Shown: positions 32,636 to 43,785 of the stretch, in pieces | Layout: the number at the start of each line of letters is the position of its first letter | How positions within the stretch are numbered: the stretch's first letter is position 1 | Source: Agapanthus africanus | Taxonomy: Eukaryota > Streptophyta > Magnoliopsida > Asparagales > Amaryllidaceae | Reading direction: 5' to 3' | Assembly: GCA_030015575.1 (NCBI GenBank) | Contig: JASDDO010000016.1 | Location: 107,589,241 to 107,653,240, forward strand | Length of the DNA stretch: 64,000 nucleotides | Program-made: the position numbers and the translations under genes | Notes under the pieces: generated by a model | What the model saw: the letters and a program-made list of their open reading frames with translations, nothing else | What the model was told of the DNA's origin: nothing | The model's database searches: none

Positions 32636-35600
32636 ATGACCGGACTTAAGTTACTGTTAGATAAAAATATATTGACAGGGCCAAACTACAAAGATTGGCT
32701 CAGGAATGTCAAGATGGCTATCACTTATGACAAGCTGGGGTATATACTTACCACCAAAGCTCCCCCTGTCCCAGGTCCCACCTCCAGCGTCGCGGATGTA
32801 GAAATCCGTAAGACATGGGAGATAGATTGCGCGAGGGCCAGATGCCTCGTACTAGCCTCGATGGACAACGAACATCAGAGGAGGCACGAGAATATGGACC
32901 TAGAGTCCATATTTCTCCATACAAAAGAACTGTATGGAGAGCAGTCTCGTATCGCCAGATACGAAGTGTCGAAGAAGCTTTTTTCGGCAGGGTTGGCCGT
33001 CGGATCATCGGTAGCGGACCACGTGCTTAAGATGATCGACTACATAGAGAAGCTCGCGGACCTAGGGACCACGTTGGAGAATGAACTCTATACCGATTTG
33101 ATTCTCCAGTCCCTTCCTTCCACTTACGCCCAGTTCGTTCTTAACTTCAACATGCAAGGAAAGGAGGTTGAACTTGCCGAACTTCTGAACATGTTGAGGA
33201 CTGCTGAGGGCACCCTACAGAAGGGTAGGGAGACATCCACTTTGTTTGTAGGAGGATCTTCCTCTTCTAGGTCCAGGGCGAAAGCCAAGGGCAAGAAGAA
33301 GAAAGCCCCCGCCAAACCAAGAGGCGGTGTCGGTAAAGTGGATACGAAGGGAAAGGGTAAAGCAACAAAAGTAGCGGGGAAGATGGTGGGGAAGGAAGAA
33401 TGCTTCTATTGTCACAAAAGTGGTCACTGGAAACAGGATTGTAAGGCTTGGAAAGCCAGAACACAGGATTTGAAGCGAGTTGCAGCTTCAGCTTCAGGTG
33501 TGTATGTTATTGAAAACTGTCTATCAATAAACTCTACATCCTGGGTATTGGATACCGGATCAGGATCTCATATCTGTAATTCTTTGCAGGCGTTGAGAAA
33601 GCGTAGAGTTTTGAAGGCAGGTGACATGACCCTCAGAGTTGCGAACGGTGCTAGCATGGATGCAGAGGCCGTGGGGGACTATCACCTGGGATTATCAGAT
33701 GGACACTTTTTGGTTTTGCGTAGTTGTTATTATGTACCAAATGCAACCTGTAATATCATTTCTGTATCTTTATTATCTAAAGAAGGTTATGAATTTGCAT
33801 TTGTAAGTAATGTAGTGAACATTCACCTTAATCAAGTTTTGATTGGGTCAGGTACATTGAACAACGGTATATACGTTTTAAACCAACCACAGGTTTTCAA
33901 TATCCAGAATACACACAAAAGAAAGTCTCCAGAAATTAATAAAACTTTCTTATGGCATTGTAGACTGGGTCACATCAATGAGAGAAGATTGACTAAGTTA
34001 CATACTGAAGGATATTTGGATCCGTTCGAATATCAATCGTATGCAACTTGTCAATCCTGTCTCAAAGGAAAGATGACAAAGGCTCCGTTTTCTGGACACG
34101 GAGAAAGAGCGAGCGAGCTCTTGGGACTCGTACACAGCGACGTGTGCGGTCCAATGTCTACACATGCGCGAAGCGGTTTTTCTTACTTCATTACTTTTAC
34201 GGATGATTTCTCAAGATTCGGACACATCTTCTTAATGAAGCAAAAATCCGAAGCTTTTGATAAGTTCCAGGAATATAAGAACGAAGTAGAAAAACAGACC
34301 GGCAAAAGTATCAAGATCCTAAGATCGGATCGAGGAGGAGAATACTTAAGTGCCGAATTCCTGAATTACTTAAAAGAGAATGGAATTCTCTCTCAGCTTA
34401 CTCCTCCATACACTCCGCAACATAACGGTGTATCGGAGAGACGGAACCGGACCCTATTGGATATGGTACGGTCCATGATGAGTAACGCTGAGTTACCGCG
34501 ATCGTTCTGGGGATATGCACTAGAAACAGCTGCATATCTTTTGAACCGTGTTCCCACTAAGACTGTGCCTACCACACCATATGAGTTATGGAGTGGGAAG
34601 AAACCCTATCTTCAATACTTGAAGATTTGGGGATGTCCAGCTTATGTCAAAAAGCAGCATACGGACAAGCTCGAGGCACGCTCAGTACTGTGCAAGTTTG
34701 TGGGATACCCAAAGAACTCCAGGGGGTATCTTTTCTATTACGCAGAGGAACAAAAAGTCCTTGTTTCTCGTAATGCCCATTTTCTGGAACATCAGTTTTT
34801 AGAAAAAGAAATAAGTGGGAGCGCAATAGAACTGGAAGAAATTCCAGAACCGCAAGCTATTACTGAAAGCTTGGAGGAACCAGAAGGTTCGAAAGAACAG
34901 GACATTCCTATGCCACTCCGCAGGAGTAGTAGGCAGTCTCATCCGCCCGAGAGGTACTACGGTTTTCTCATTGACGGGGATAGAGAGGACTGCATCCTAG
35001 ATTGTGATGAGCCTACTAGCTTCCAGCAAGCCATTCAGAGCGTCGACTCGGTAAAATGGCTGGATGCAATGCGGACCGAGATGGAGTCCATGTACACCAA
35101 CAAAGTATGGACGTTGGACATTGCTCCAGACGGGGTAAAACCCGTAGGATGCAAGTGGATCTTCAAAAGGAAGATTGGTGTAGATGGACAGGTTGAGACC
35201 TATAAAGCTAGACTGGTAGCAAAGGGTTTTCGTCAGCGACCTGGTTTGGACTATGACGAAACCTTTTCTCCAGTAGCTATGCTGAAATCCATTCGGATCC
35301 TTCTTGCCATCGCTGCTTTCCACGATTATGAGATTTGGCAGATGGACGTAAAGACAGCTTTTCTAAATAGTCATTTAGAGGAGTGTGTCTATATGGACCA
35401 GCCAGAGGGTTTCATTCAGGGTGGGAGCAGCGGAAAGGTGTGCAAGTTGCTCAAGTCCATTTATGGACTCAAGCAGGCATCGCGGAGTTGGAACATCTGT
35501 TTTGATGAGACGGTCAAAGAATTTGGCTTTATCAAAAATCCAGATGAACCATGCATCTATTGTAGATTTGTAGCGAGAACTGTAGTATTCCTCGTTTTAT

Positions 35601-36586
35601 ACGTGGATGACATTCTCTTAATAGGAAATGACATTCCTATGCTACAATCTGTCAAGGGGTTCTTGTCACACAGGTTCTCCATGAAAGACCTGGGTGATGC
35701 CTCATACATTCTGGGTATCCGGATCTACCGTGACAGATCCAAGAGGATATTAGGACTCTCACAGTCCAGGTACATCGACACCATACTGAAGAGATTCAGT
35801 ATGGAAGATTCCAAGCGCGGTAATCTACCGGCTTGTCACGGGATCACCCTCTCCAAAGAGATGTCTCCCAAGACTGATTTGGAGAGGGATCGCATGTCTA
35901 TTATACCCTACGCTTCTGCGGTAGGCTCTATAATGTATGCGATGTTGTGTACCAGACCAGATGTGGCTTATGCACTGAGTGTGGTAAGCAGGTATCAGTC
36001 AAACCCTGGGGAGAAACATTGGATAGCAGTAAAGAACATTCTCAAGTACCTGAGAAGGACTAAGGAGATGTTCTTGGTGTATGGCGGAAAAGACCTGCAG
36101 ATTGAGGCCTTTGCTGACTCCAGCTTCCAGAGTGACAAGGATGATTCCAAGTCCATGTCGGGTTTTGTCTTTACCCTCAATGGAGGGGCGGAGTGTTGGA
36201 AGAGCTCCAAACAGGAAACCGTTGCTGACTCGACTATGGAAGCGGAATACATCGCTGCATCTGATGCCGCAAAAGAAGCTGTCTGGATGAGGAAGTTCTT
36301 GAAAGAACTTCAGGTGGTTCCGTCCATTGTTGACCCAATACCTCTGTATTGCGACAACAACGGGGCTATAGCTTTAGCGAAGGAACCCAGGTCCCACCAG
36401 AAATCCAGACACATCTTAAGGCGGTATCACCTGATCAGGGAGATTGTGGATCGCCAGGAGATCGAGGTCCGGAGAGTTGCATCAGAGGATAACACAGCAG
36501 ATCCATTCACCAAGGCCTTGCCCCAGACTCAGTTCGAGCGGCTGATCGAGATGATAGGTCTTCGATACGCCAGTACATGGCCTTAG
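32636..36586 (+). CDS. B2 Gag-Pol polyprotein (copia), intact
   Basis: 1,316 codons from ATG 32636 to TAG 36584-36586, collinear with B1. UBN2-type Gag; CCHC knuckle CFYCHKSGHWKQDC; protease LDTGSGSH; integrase with HHCC domain and complete D,D35E (HSDVCGPM, RSDRGGEY, GVSERRN); RT with YVDDILLIGND; RNase H with DSTMEAEYIAASD and CDNNGAIALAKEP. The nucleic-acid-binding linker before the knuckle is rich in Lys/Arg. The product would form the particle, mature itself and copy and integrate the RNA. No stop, frameshift or missing catalytic residue was found. Lineage within Ty1/copia (Tork/Angela/TAR side) is uncertain. Confidence 0.96.
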   Translation: MTGLKLLLDKNILTGPNYKDWLRNVKMAITYDKLGYILTTKAPPVPGPTSSVADVEIRKTWEIDCARARCLVLASMDNEHQRRHENMDLESIFLHTKELYGEQSRIARYEVSKKLFSAGLAVGSSVADHVLKMIDYIEKLADLGTTLENELYTDLILQSLPSTYAQFVLNFNMQGKEVELAELLNMLRTAEGTLQKGRETSTLFVGGSSSSRSRAKAKGKKKKAPAKPRGGVGKVDTKGKGKATKVAGKMVGKEECFYCHKSGHWKQDCKAWKARTQDLKRVAASASGVYVIENCLSINSTSWVLDTGSGSHICNSLQALRKRRVLKAGDMTLRVANGASMDAEAVGDYHLGLSDGHFLVLRSCYYVPNATCNIISVSLLSKEGYEFAFVSNVVNIHLNQVLIGSGTLNNGIYVLNQPQVFNIQNTHKRKSPEINKTFLWHCRLGHINERRLTKLHTEGYLDPFEYQSYATCQSCLKGKMTKAPFSGHGERASELLGLVHSDVCGPMSTHARSGFSYFITFTDDFSRFGHIFLMKQKSEAFDKFQEYKNEVEKQTGKSIKILRSDRGGEYLSAEFLNYLKENGILSQLTPPYTPQHNGVSERRNRTLLDMVRSMMSNAELPRSFWGYALETAAYLLNRVPTKTVPTTPYELWSGKKPYLQYLKIWGCPAYVKKQHTDKLEARSVLCKFVGYPKNSRGYLFYYAEEQKVLVSRNAHFLEHQFLEKEISGSAIELEEIPEPQAITESLEEPEGSKEQDIPMPLRRSSRQSHPPERYYGFLIDGDREDCILDCDEPTSFQQAIQSVDSVKWLDAMRTEMESMYTNKVWTLDIAPDGVKPVGCKWIFKRKIGVDGQVETYKARLVAKGFRQRPGLDYDETFSPVAMLKSIRILLAIAAFHDYEIWQMDVKTAFLNSHLEECVYMDQPEGFIQGGSSGKVCKLLKSIYGLKQASRSWNICFDETVKEFGFIKNPDEPCIYCRFVARTVVFLVLYVDDILLIGNDIPMLQSVKGFLSHRFSMKDLGDASYILGIRIYRDRSKRILGLSQSRYIDTILKRFSMEDSKRGNLPACHGITLSKEMSPKTDLERDRMSIIPYASAVGSIMYAMLCTRPDVAYALSVVSRYQSNPGEKHWIAVKNILKYLRRTKEMFLVYGGKDLQIEAFADSSFQSDKDDSKSMSGFVFTLNGGAECWKSSKQETVADSTMEAEYIAASDAAKEAVWMRKFLKELQVVPSIVDPIPLYCDNNGAIALAKEPRSHQKSRHILRRYHLIREIVDRQEIEVRRVASEDNTADPFTKALPQTQFERLIEMIGLRYASTWP

Positions 36587-36600
36587 TGCAAGTGGGAGAT
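36587..36600 (+). other. B2 polypurine tract
   Basis: TGCAAGTGGGAGAT directly before the 3' LTR. Confidence 0.88.
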
Positions 36601-38648
36601 TGTTAGTGTATATGCCCTAGAGGCCATTACTGTATCATACTAGTTTGTATATTACTTAATGGAAGCTTGGGATATTCACAGTTGTATATACAATCTTGCT
36701 CGAGATGGTAGTATGCTACTTGGTTTTTCTCTGCTTTAATATGTGCATGTGTTTCTTTTAGCATATTGCTGGTATACATATTAGTAGAGCCCTTAGGATC
36801 TTTGCTTGATTACCAGCGTTGTGATGGCGCTCGCACTCGTGGGAGCTGGGTAATCTATAAGCACATCCTTATACAGGTCCCTGGTCGTTGGACTATCGAG
36901 ACAGGGCATCGATACTCCGGAGTAGACTAGCGTATGCGCTTCTCATCCCAGTGTGGGAGACGGTCTGTCCCACAGCCGTTAGTACGTCGTACTTGGGATA
37001 GTATGCGGGTGCTTGTTAGGTTACGAGTACACTGGACAGGACTCGTTGGGAACTGTTGGTTGGTAATATACCTATCGTCAGTTATCAGTTCCCAGGTGAC
37101 ATGAGTACAGCTTAGTCCGCTGACTTGATACTGTCACTTCGCCTCGAGTGTGTTCCCACTGCACTTTGATTACTACCCTACCACGGCTCAGAGGAGTCGT
37201 GCAAACAGGTAGTTTTTGGGTGCAGTCCCGAAGCACTTGGAGGCAGTGACGGTTAGACAGGATTCGTCTCTCCCGGTATTGGGGGTTGACATCGCGCTGT
37301 GTCCAGGAGAGTCATTACACGAGTAGTCCTTGGCCAGGGCAAGCGAGATATACTGGTAGGCTTCCAGTGTTATCTCTGGGTGTTCTGGGCTTCACTCCGA
37401 CACGACTTGTACCGCTATTAGGGGACTGACGTTCACCACCCCCTAGGCCCGCCATGCGATGTATCAGACGAACAGACCGGACTGTACGGAGACTGTCACA
37501 TACAGGCTCAGTAGGAGTGCAGATGGGGTTCACCTCGTCAGTCTTCTTATCGACATCTACCTGGGGACCGTTACGTACAGCTAGTGCCGCTTGCGGTCTG
37601 TGGTTAAACCCACTGCCAGCGTAGTGTCGAGTCTTTAGAGTCCCACACAGAGAGCTATTCGCCTTTAGGCAAAATGAGTAGAGGTCGCATGGTTTTGCGA
37701 CAGGGTTCGTTCGCATCCGCGCACTTGTGCACGTTTGCTGTCCGGACAGTTTATACTAGCGGGCTTTGGTTTAAGCCGGATCCTAGTATATGATTTGAGA
37801 TTGGTTTTTCTCATTGTGTTCGTGTTCCTCGGATCACGAATGCGGGTGCGTATGCACAGTTGCTTGAGATTGAGGGAGAGGACCTTGTTTAGGGTTAATG
37901 ACTATTGTCATTTTATTAACCCTATTGCTTTTGTGTGTATTATTGTTAATTGATAATTAGCTTAATTATTGTGCATGGTTGTTGTTGTTGACCTTTTGAC
38001 TTCATTGACTTGTTGACCAAGTTGACAATTTGACCATGATCATTTCATTTGGAAGATGCTCTTTGATCCTTGCAATTTGCATTAATAATGAAATGATAAT
38101 GGTCACCTCTTGATTAAACCATGACAATTTTCTAGCTAATTAATTAATTAAAATATCACACACATATTAGTGAGAATGGCTCACTAATAATTCATTCTCT
38201 CATATCTTTTCTCTCTCTTGCTCATCCTCTCCCTCAAGCTCTCTCCCTCTCATGTGTTGAGAAACAAAAAAAAAAAAGCTTGAGAAAAACCTTCACTTGA
38301 TCTTCTCTACTCACTTCTAGGGTTCAAGTCTTAGCATTTCTTGCACTCTAGTTACTCCTAGCTTGGAGTTGAAGCTAAAGGTCGAGGCTTTCGGGTGGAT
38401 CCTTCTTTGACGGAAGAAGACAAGCAAGGTGAGGCCTTTCAACCATTCCGACGAGCAAGGAGAGAAGGAGTTCGAGCTCAAGGTATAACCTTTCTACAAC
38501 TTAGCTAGTTGTTAGTTTGCTTTAGCTAGTTTTCGTTTAGCAAAGATCCTCACAAGCAAGGTCCATGTTGCCTAAGTCATTAAAAATCCAATTTTTATTA
38601 TGTTTTCCGCCTCCCCGCAAGGACCGGGGTGGGCAACGTGGACTTACA
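36601..38648 (+). repeat. B2 3' LTR
   Basis: 2,048 bp, near-identical to 28511-30558. It ends GGACTTACA and is followed by the second GAGGC. Confidence 0.97.
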
Positions 38649-40554
38649 GAGGCTGGGTAATCTATAAGCACATCCTTATACAGGTCCCTAGTCGCAGGAC
38701 TATCGAGACAGGGCATCGATACTCCGGAGTAGACTAGCGTATGCGCTTCTCATCCCAGTGTGGGAGATGGTCTGTCCTACAGCCATCAGTACGTCGTACT
38801 GGAGATAGTATACGGGTGCTTGTTAGGTTACGAGTACACTGGACAGGACTCGTCGGGAACTGACCGGTTGGTATTATACCTATCGTCAGTTATCGGTTCC
38901 CAGGTGACATGAGTACAGCTTAGTCCGCTGACTTGACACTGTCACTTCGCCTCGAGTTTGTTCCCACTGTACTTTGATTACTACCCTACCACGGCTCAAA
39001 GGAGTCGTGCAAACAGGTAGTAGTTGGGTACAGTCCCGAAGCACTTGGAGGCAGTGACGGTTAGACAGGATTCGTCTCTCCCGGTATTGGGGGTTGACAT
39101 CGCGCTGTGTCTAGGAGAACCATTACACGAGTAGTCCCTGGCCAGGGCAATCGAGATATACTGGTAGGCTTCCAGTGTTATCTAAGGGTGTTTTGGGCTT
39201 CACTCCGACACGACTTGTACCGCTATTAGGGGACTGACGTTTACCGCCCCCTAGGCCCGCCATGCGATGTATCAGACGAACAGACCGGACTGTACGGAGA
39301 TTGTCACATTCAGGCTCAGTAGGATTTCAGATGGGTTTCACCTCGTCAGTCTTCTTGTCGGCATCTACCTGGGGACTGTTACGCACAGTTAGTGCCGCTT
39401 GCGGTCTGTGGTTAAACCCACTGCCAGCATAGTGTCGAGTCTTTAGAGTCCCACACAGAAAGCTATTCGCCTTTAGGCAAAAGAGTAGAGGTCGCATGGT
39501 TTTGCGACAGGTCGCATGGTTTTGCGACAGGGTTCGGTCACATCCGTGCACTTATGCACGTACAGTATCCGGACAGTTTACACTAGCGGGCTTTGGTTTA
39601 AGCTAGATCCTAGTGTACGTATTGGGATTGGATTTATCCAATATGTATTCGTGTTCCTCGGAACGCGGATGCGGGTGTGTATGCACAGTTGACGGAGAGA
39701 CAGAGGCAGAGGATTCTCATTCGGGTTGTTGACCGTTGACTGTTGACTATTGACTTTTTGCTCAACCCTAATGAGAATATGATATATGATTAACAATAAT
39801 ATTAATTAAGTATTGTGGTGACATGGTTGTTGAGGGGTTGACTTTGTTGACTTGTTGACTTTGTTGACCGGTTGACTAGGTTGGACTAGTTGACCATCAT
39901 GATGACAATGGCTATCATTTCATGGCAAAGACTTTTCACTTGCTTGTTCTCTTGTGCAATATGAGTGCATGAAATGATATAGCCATTTTGACTTAAACCA
40001 TTTACACAATACTTGATTAATATTTTTGTGATGATTGTTTTGGATTATGAGAGCCAAGAGAGAAAAGTCTTCTCTTATTCTATCATTCTCATTATCTCTC
40101 TTGTTCTTGAGCTCTCATCTCCTTCCTCTTGCTCTCCCTCTCTATTGGTCTATGGTTCACTTGTCTCATGTGTTGAGAACCAAGAACCATAGAGAAAATC
40201 CCAACACACTTTTCTCTACCCACTCTAGTTCACAAGGTTTAGCAAACCAAGTGAACTAGTTTCTTCAAAGATCGAAGAAGAAGCCAAAGGTAGAAGCTTT
40301 CGGGTGGATCTATCTTCGGCGCAAGGAGACGACGGAGTGAAGCCGATCCGGACAACCATCGAGAGTCAAAGAAGAAGGATTTCAAGAAAGAAAGGTATAA
40401 CCCCCTAACCGAGTAGTTAACAACTCCTAGTTAGGTTGTTAGTTAGATGTTTAACAAAGATCCGGTTTTGAGTCCATGTTACCACCTTTAGAAAATTGTT
40501 TTTCACCAAATTCCGCATGTCCGAAAGTACCGGGAGAGGTAGCATGGACTTACA
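38649..40554 (+). repeat. B1 3' LTR, remainder
   Basis: Begins with the GAGGC duplication and resumes the B1 LTR where it broke at 28510, matching 20341-22229. It carries an extra 18 bp of the TTGACTTTGTTGACTTG type near 39845, giving ten TTGAC cores. It ends GGACTTACA, then TTTAG. Confidence 0.95.
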
Positions 40555-40766
40555 TTTAGAAAATCTTGGGTATTTGATTATTCGATCGGAAAACTTAATA
40601 TTGTCTATTTATCTGGAATGTGATACAATATGTGGAATTCATATAGTTAGGCATGAAATGCGAAGTATGTGATATTTCGGATTTACGATGTCTAAAGTGA
40701 TTGTGGATTCCAAATGTTTTAGTTTTACACTTTCTTTTCTGTGACCGTAAGCGTAGTATGTGGGGT
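40555..40766 (+). mobile_element. A2 segment 2: leader fragment between B1 and C
   Basis: Matches A1 11939-12151. It starts with the B1 duplication TTTAG and ends with the C target GGGGT (40762-40766). Confidence 0.93.
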
Positions 40767-41350
40767 TGTTCCCCTCCGAACACAGAGACGCGACCGCGTA
40801 GGTTCGTCTTGCTTGAGATTCGGGGAAGATGCTATTTGTTTTTTTCTGTCCACCTCTCCGAAGATGCCATGTTGATTTATGGCACCGTTTATCGGAGGTT
40901 TGGACGGAAGCAGCCGATGTAGCAGACTTCGTCAGATTCCCCCTCGCCTGAGGGGTTTTTGATTGTGGGGACGCTCTCCCTGCAGGCACAAGCCCCTGCA
41001 GTAAATTGCGCTACCGCACCGTGGTAGCAACTTTCTCCTTCTCCAGATGGTCACTTCGTGTCGTGGGTGTTTGTTTTGTTTGTGGTTGCCCGTGGATTGT
41101 ATACGGAGACTAATTTATGTCGTCGCCCGTAGGACGTGGATTAGTCCAAATCCGTATTTTCTTAGATTTGGATTTGGGGTTTTGGTTTAAGGATACGTTA
41201 GCGCTATTTAAGGCTAAGATCAACTTAAACTTTTGTTAAGGATACGTTAGCCTAATCTCCAGACTAAAATCAACTTAACGGGATCGTTTGGATCCGACAA
41301 GAGAGCAATTGGCTCTATTGTTTAGTTTAATGACGTTACGGTCGATTTCC

Positions 41351-41594
41351 AGTTTAGGGACATGGTTGTCCATCATTCCCATTTGGGGACGAACATTAGT
41401 TTAAGGATATTTCAGTCCAACGTTCCCATTTTGGGACGGACATTAGTTTAAGGACATTTCGGTCCAACGTTCCCATTTTGGGACGAATATTAGTTTAAGG
41501 ACGTTTCGGTCCACGAGTTTAAGGACCCCGCAGTCCGTATTGTTGGTTTAAGGACGCATAAGTCCATGAGTTTATGGACCCCACAGTCCGAATT
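41351..41594. repeat. C left LTR: GGAC-N6-GTCC dyad array
   Basis: Repeated AGTTTAAGGACATTTCGGTC-like units with 47-bp spacing, each holding GGAC, six bases, GTCC. Some dyads are decayed (GGAT near 41407), most are intact. The right LTR copy is cleaner. Confidence 0.7.
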
Positions 41595-41800
41595 GATGTG
41601 TGATTGTCGGGACCCGTCACCCCTCTGACGACGTTGAAGGATTACAACGACAGATATCAGAGGAGTTTGGAGATGTACCCTTGAACCGGGTGTAAATTGA
41701 TCTAAGAGAGCAGTCGTGCTCAGTCAATTTAATTTGAGGACTTACGGCCAGAATTGGGCTAAGTCTAGTTGAAAAATGTTTAACATTTTTATTTGTAGTT

Positions 41801-42041
41801 GGCCTGTTAGGCCTTGGCTTGGGCTCTGCCCTGTATTTAATAATGCATAGCATTATTCTTGGTCTCTGTTGGACCTTTATTTGGGCTCTGCCCCTTTTAA
41901 ATGATGCACAACATCTGTTTTGGTCTGACAGACCTTTGTTTGAGCTCTGCCTTTTTAAAATATAATGCATTGCATTTTATTAGGCCTGTTAGGCCTTTTT
42001 TTTAAATTGGGCTTGGCCCTTTTTAAGTAATGCAGAGCATT
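41801..42041. repeat. C left LTR: 60-bp repeat x4, each with three short inverted repeats
   Basis: Units start at 41801, 41861, 41922 and 41983. Dyad 1: GGCCTGTTAGGCC, GGTCTCTGTTGGACC, GGTCTGACAGACC, GGCCTGTTAGGCC. Dyad 2: GGGCTCTGCCC or GGGCTTGGCCC. Dyad 3: AATGCATAGCATT, GATGCACAACATC, AATGCATTGCATT, AATGCAGAGCATT. Paired changes on both arms keep the pairing. Confidence 0.75.
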
Positions 42042-43283
42042 AAAGATCTGACAGTGGCCACGTGGCCTGTCAGGCGCTCTGCGCTAATTAATGAGCGCAA
42101 GTGCATGTGGAGGTGACACGTGTCGCGCTCTGGTGAGCGCAAGCGCAGTGCGCTGCGCTGTTGCGCTGTTGACACGCGGTGCGCTCTGGTGCAGTGTGCC
42201 AATTTAAGAGAGCAATGCTCTATTTTAGAAGCGTATAGCGCAGTTTGTTTTGGGGCCGACACGTGGCGCTCTCTGGTGGCTTGCGCCAACCCAAGAGCGC
42301 AACAGTGCAGATTTACAAGTGCAGGGCACTTTTAATTATCTTGATCCAATTTTGGATTAAAGAATAGAATCTTTTAAGATTCCAAAACCAATGGTTCATC
42401 AAAAGGCAATGCCATTATGTAGATCAAATGATCCAATAAAGAAGTATATTACTTCTTCTTTTATTCTTATTATTTGATCTTTTTCATTTTTTTTAATTTT
42501 ATTTTAAGACCTTGATCTTGTTCTTAGATCATCGATCTTTTTAGATGAAATTCTTATTTTCAAAGGTTTACCTTCTTTTCTTTCTGAGTTCTTCTCAAAC
42601 TTTCTTTTTAGGAGTTCTATGTATCTCTATGGGTTTTAGACTTGGAGTCTAGGGGCCTTTATATAGTGCCAATAGATTTGTTAAATTAGTTAAAGAGATC
42701 TTTCTCTGAGTGATTTAGGGATTTTTCCCCACCATTGGATCTTTGATCCAAGGGCTTCTGTTTTACAGAAGAGAATCTTACTGTTTTAATAAGATCAGAA
42801 AGATCTTTCAGAATTTTTCTGTTTGGTGCAAGCGCACCTGCGCTTGATACGTGTCGTGCAGCACAGAGCGCAGCGCGACTGCGCTGGCGCAACTGCGCTG
42901 CCACGTGTCGCGCAGCGCAGAGCGCAGCGCAACTCCGCTAGCGCGACTATGCTAGTGCAACTGCGCTGCCACGTATCCTGCAGCGCAACTGCGCTGCCAT
43001 GTGTCGCGCAGCGCAGAGCGTAAATCAGCTGAAGCGTTGCTTTTTTATTTTTGTTTTAAAAAGAGCCTTGCTCTGATTGGGTGCGCTGCCTTGGGCGCTG
43101 CGCTGGCGTGTCTGCTTTTGACACGTGGCGCATTGCGCGCAGCGCACGGAATCTGAAGCGTTGCTTCAATTTTTGAATTTTTGAAATTCAAACAGAGCTT
43201 TGCTCTGATTGGGGGAAACAGAAGTGTTGCTTCGTTTCCCGCCTTGGAATTTGAACAGAGCTTTGCTCTGATTGGGGTAAACA

Positions 43284-43785
43284 AACGCCCCCACCGTTGC
43301 GCTTACGTGGCCCTAAACGTGAGTGCAGCGGTGGCAGAATTCCAACCATCGCGCCATCTTTTGGAAGTTGAAACGGCTCTCAATGCCTATAAATAGGACC
43401 TTTGGCCCCCTAGATGATTTTCATCTCTTCAAAAGAATTTTTATTCAGAGCCTTGCTCTTTTGTTCAAGCATTTTTAAGAGTTGAAACTTTGAAGAATTT
43501 TTTTAGGTAAAAATTAAATTAGATTAAATTAAATCAATTTTAAGAGGCTTGCTCTCAATAGATCCCTGATCTGAAGAAAACCCATTTAGGGTTTCACTAG
43601 AAGAGCTTTGCTCTGGGGATCTAAAGAGAACTAAAGAAAACTCTATTAGTGTTCTAATGTTCAAATTCTCCTCATAATTTTGACAGGTGTCACTCCTGTC
43701 TGCAGAGCATTGCTCTCGAGAAGTTTAACCCCCTGTGTCTTTTTTTCTCATTGCTAATCTTCCAATGGTGTTTCTTTCAGGCATT
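43284..43785 (+). promoter_or_regulatory. Promoter and leader of the antisense ORF in C
   Basis: Between the C 3' LTR and the antisense ORF. The minus-strand PPT of C (GGTGGGGGCGTT) abuts the LTR at 43284-43295. On the plus strand CTATAAATAGG (TATA box 43388-43396) is followed by a ~390-bp leader. Possible intron: donor-like AG/GTAAAAA at about 43506, acceptor-like TTTCTTTCAG at 43771-43780, six bases before the ATG. It also holds four copies of an AGAGC-N3-GCTCT dyad. Confidence 0.55.

Larger units (their letters stand above)
28511..38648 (+). mobile_element. B2: intact Ty1/copia element, youngest in window
   Basis: Inserted in the 3' LTR of B1 with the perfect duplication GAGGC (28506-28510 and 38649-38653). 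The LTRs are equal in length (2,048 bp) and differ at about 13 substitutions and two 1-bp indels by eye (~0.6%). PBS, leader, full-length ORF with all catalytic residues, and PPT are present. It could be autonomous. Confidence 0.97.
20102..40554 (+). mobile_element. B1: Ty1/copia element, nearly intact, split by B2
   Basis: Flanked by the perfect 5-bp duplication TTTAG (20097-20101 and 40555-40559). Its own parts are 5' LTR 20102-22229, leader, polyprotein 24303-28253, and 3' LTR 28268-28510 plus 38654-40554 around B2. The two LTRs differ by about 40 substitutions by eye (~1.9%) and by an 18-bp insertion in a TTGAC repeat tract of the 3' copy. Confidence 0.96.
40767..43283 (-). repeat. C 3' LTR (left copy)
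   Basis: 2,517 bp; pairs with 57585-60133 (2,549 bp). It has several percent divergence and indels, so it is the oldest LTR pair measurable here. A TATATAAAGG box on the minus strand is at about 42655-42665. It contains the same hairpin and dyad arrays as the 5' copy (41351-41594 and 41801-42041). Its G-box array is partly decayed (ACGTAT and CATGTG in place of CACGTG). Confidence 0.93.

Noticed and set aside
42833-43025. CpG-island-like GC-rich segment marking a host gene
   Set aside because: It is a repeat inside the C LTR, duplicated at 59638-59872, with no host coding sequence nearby.
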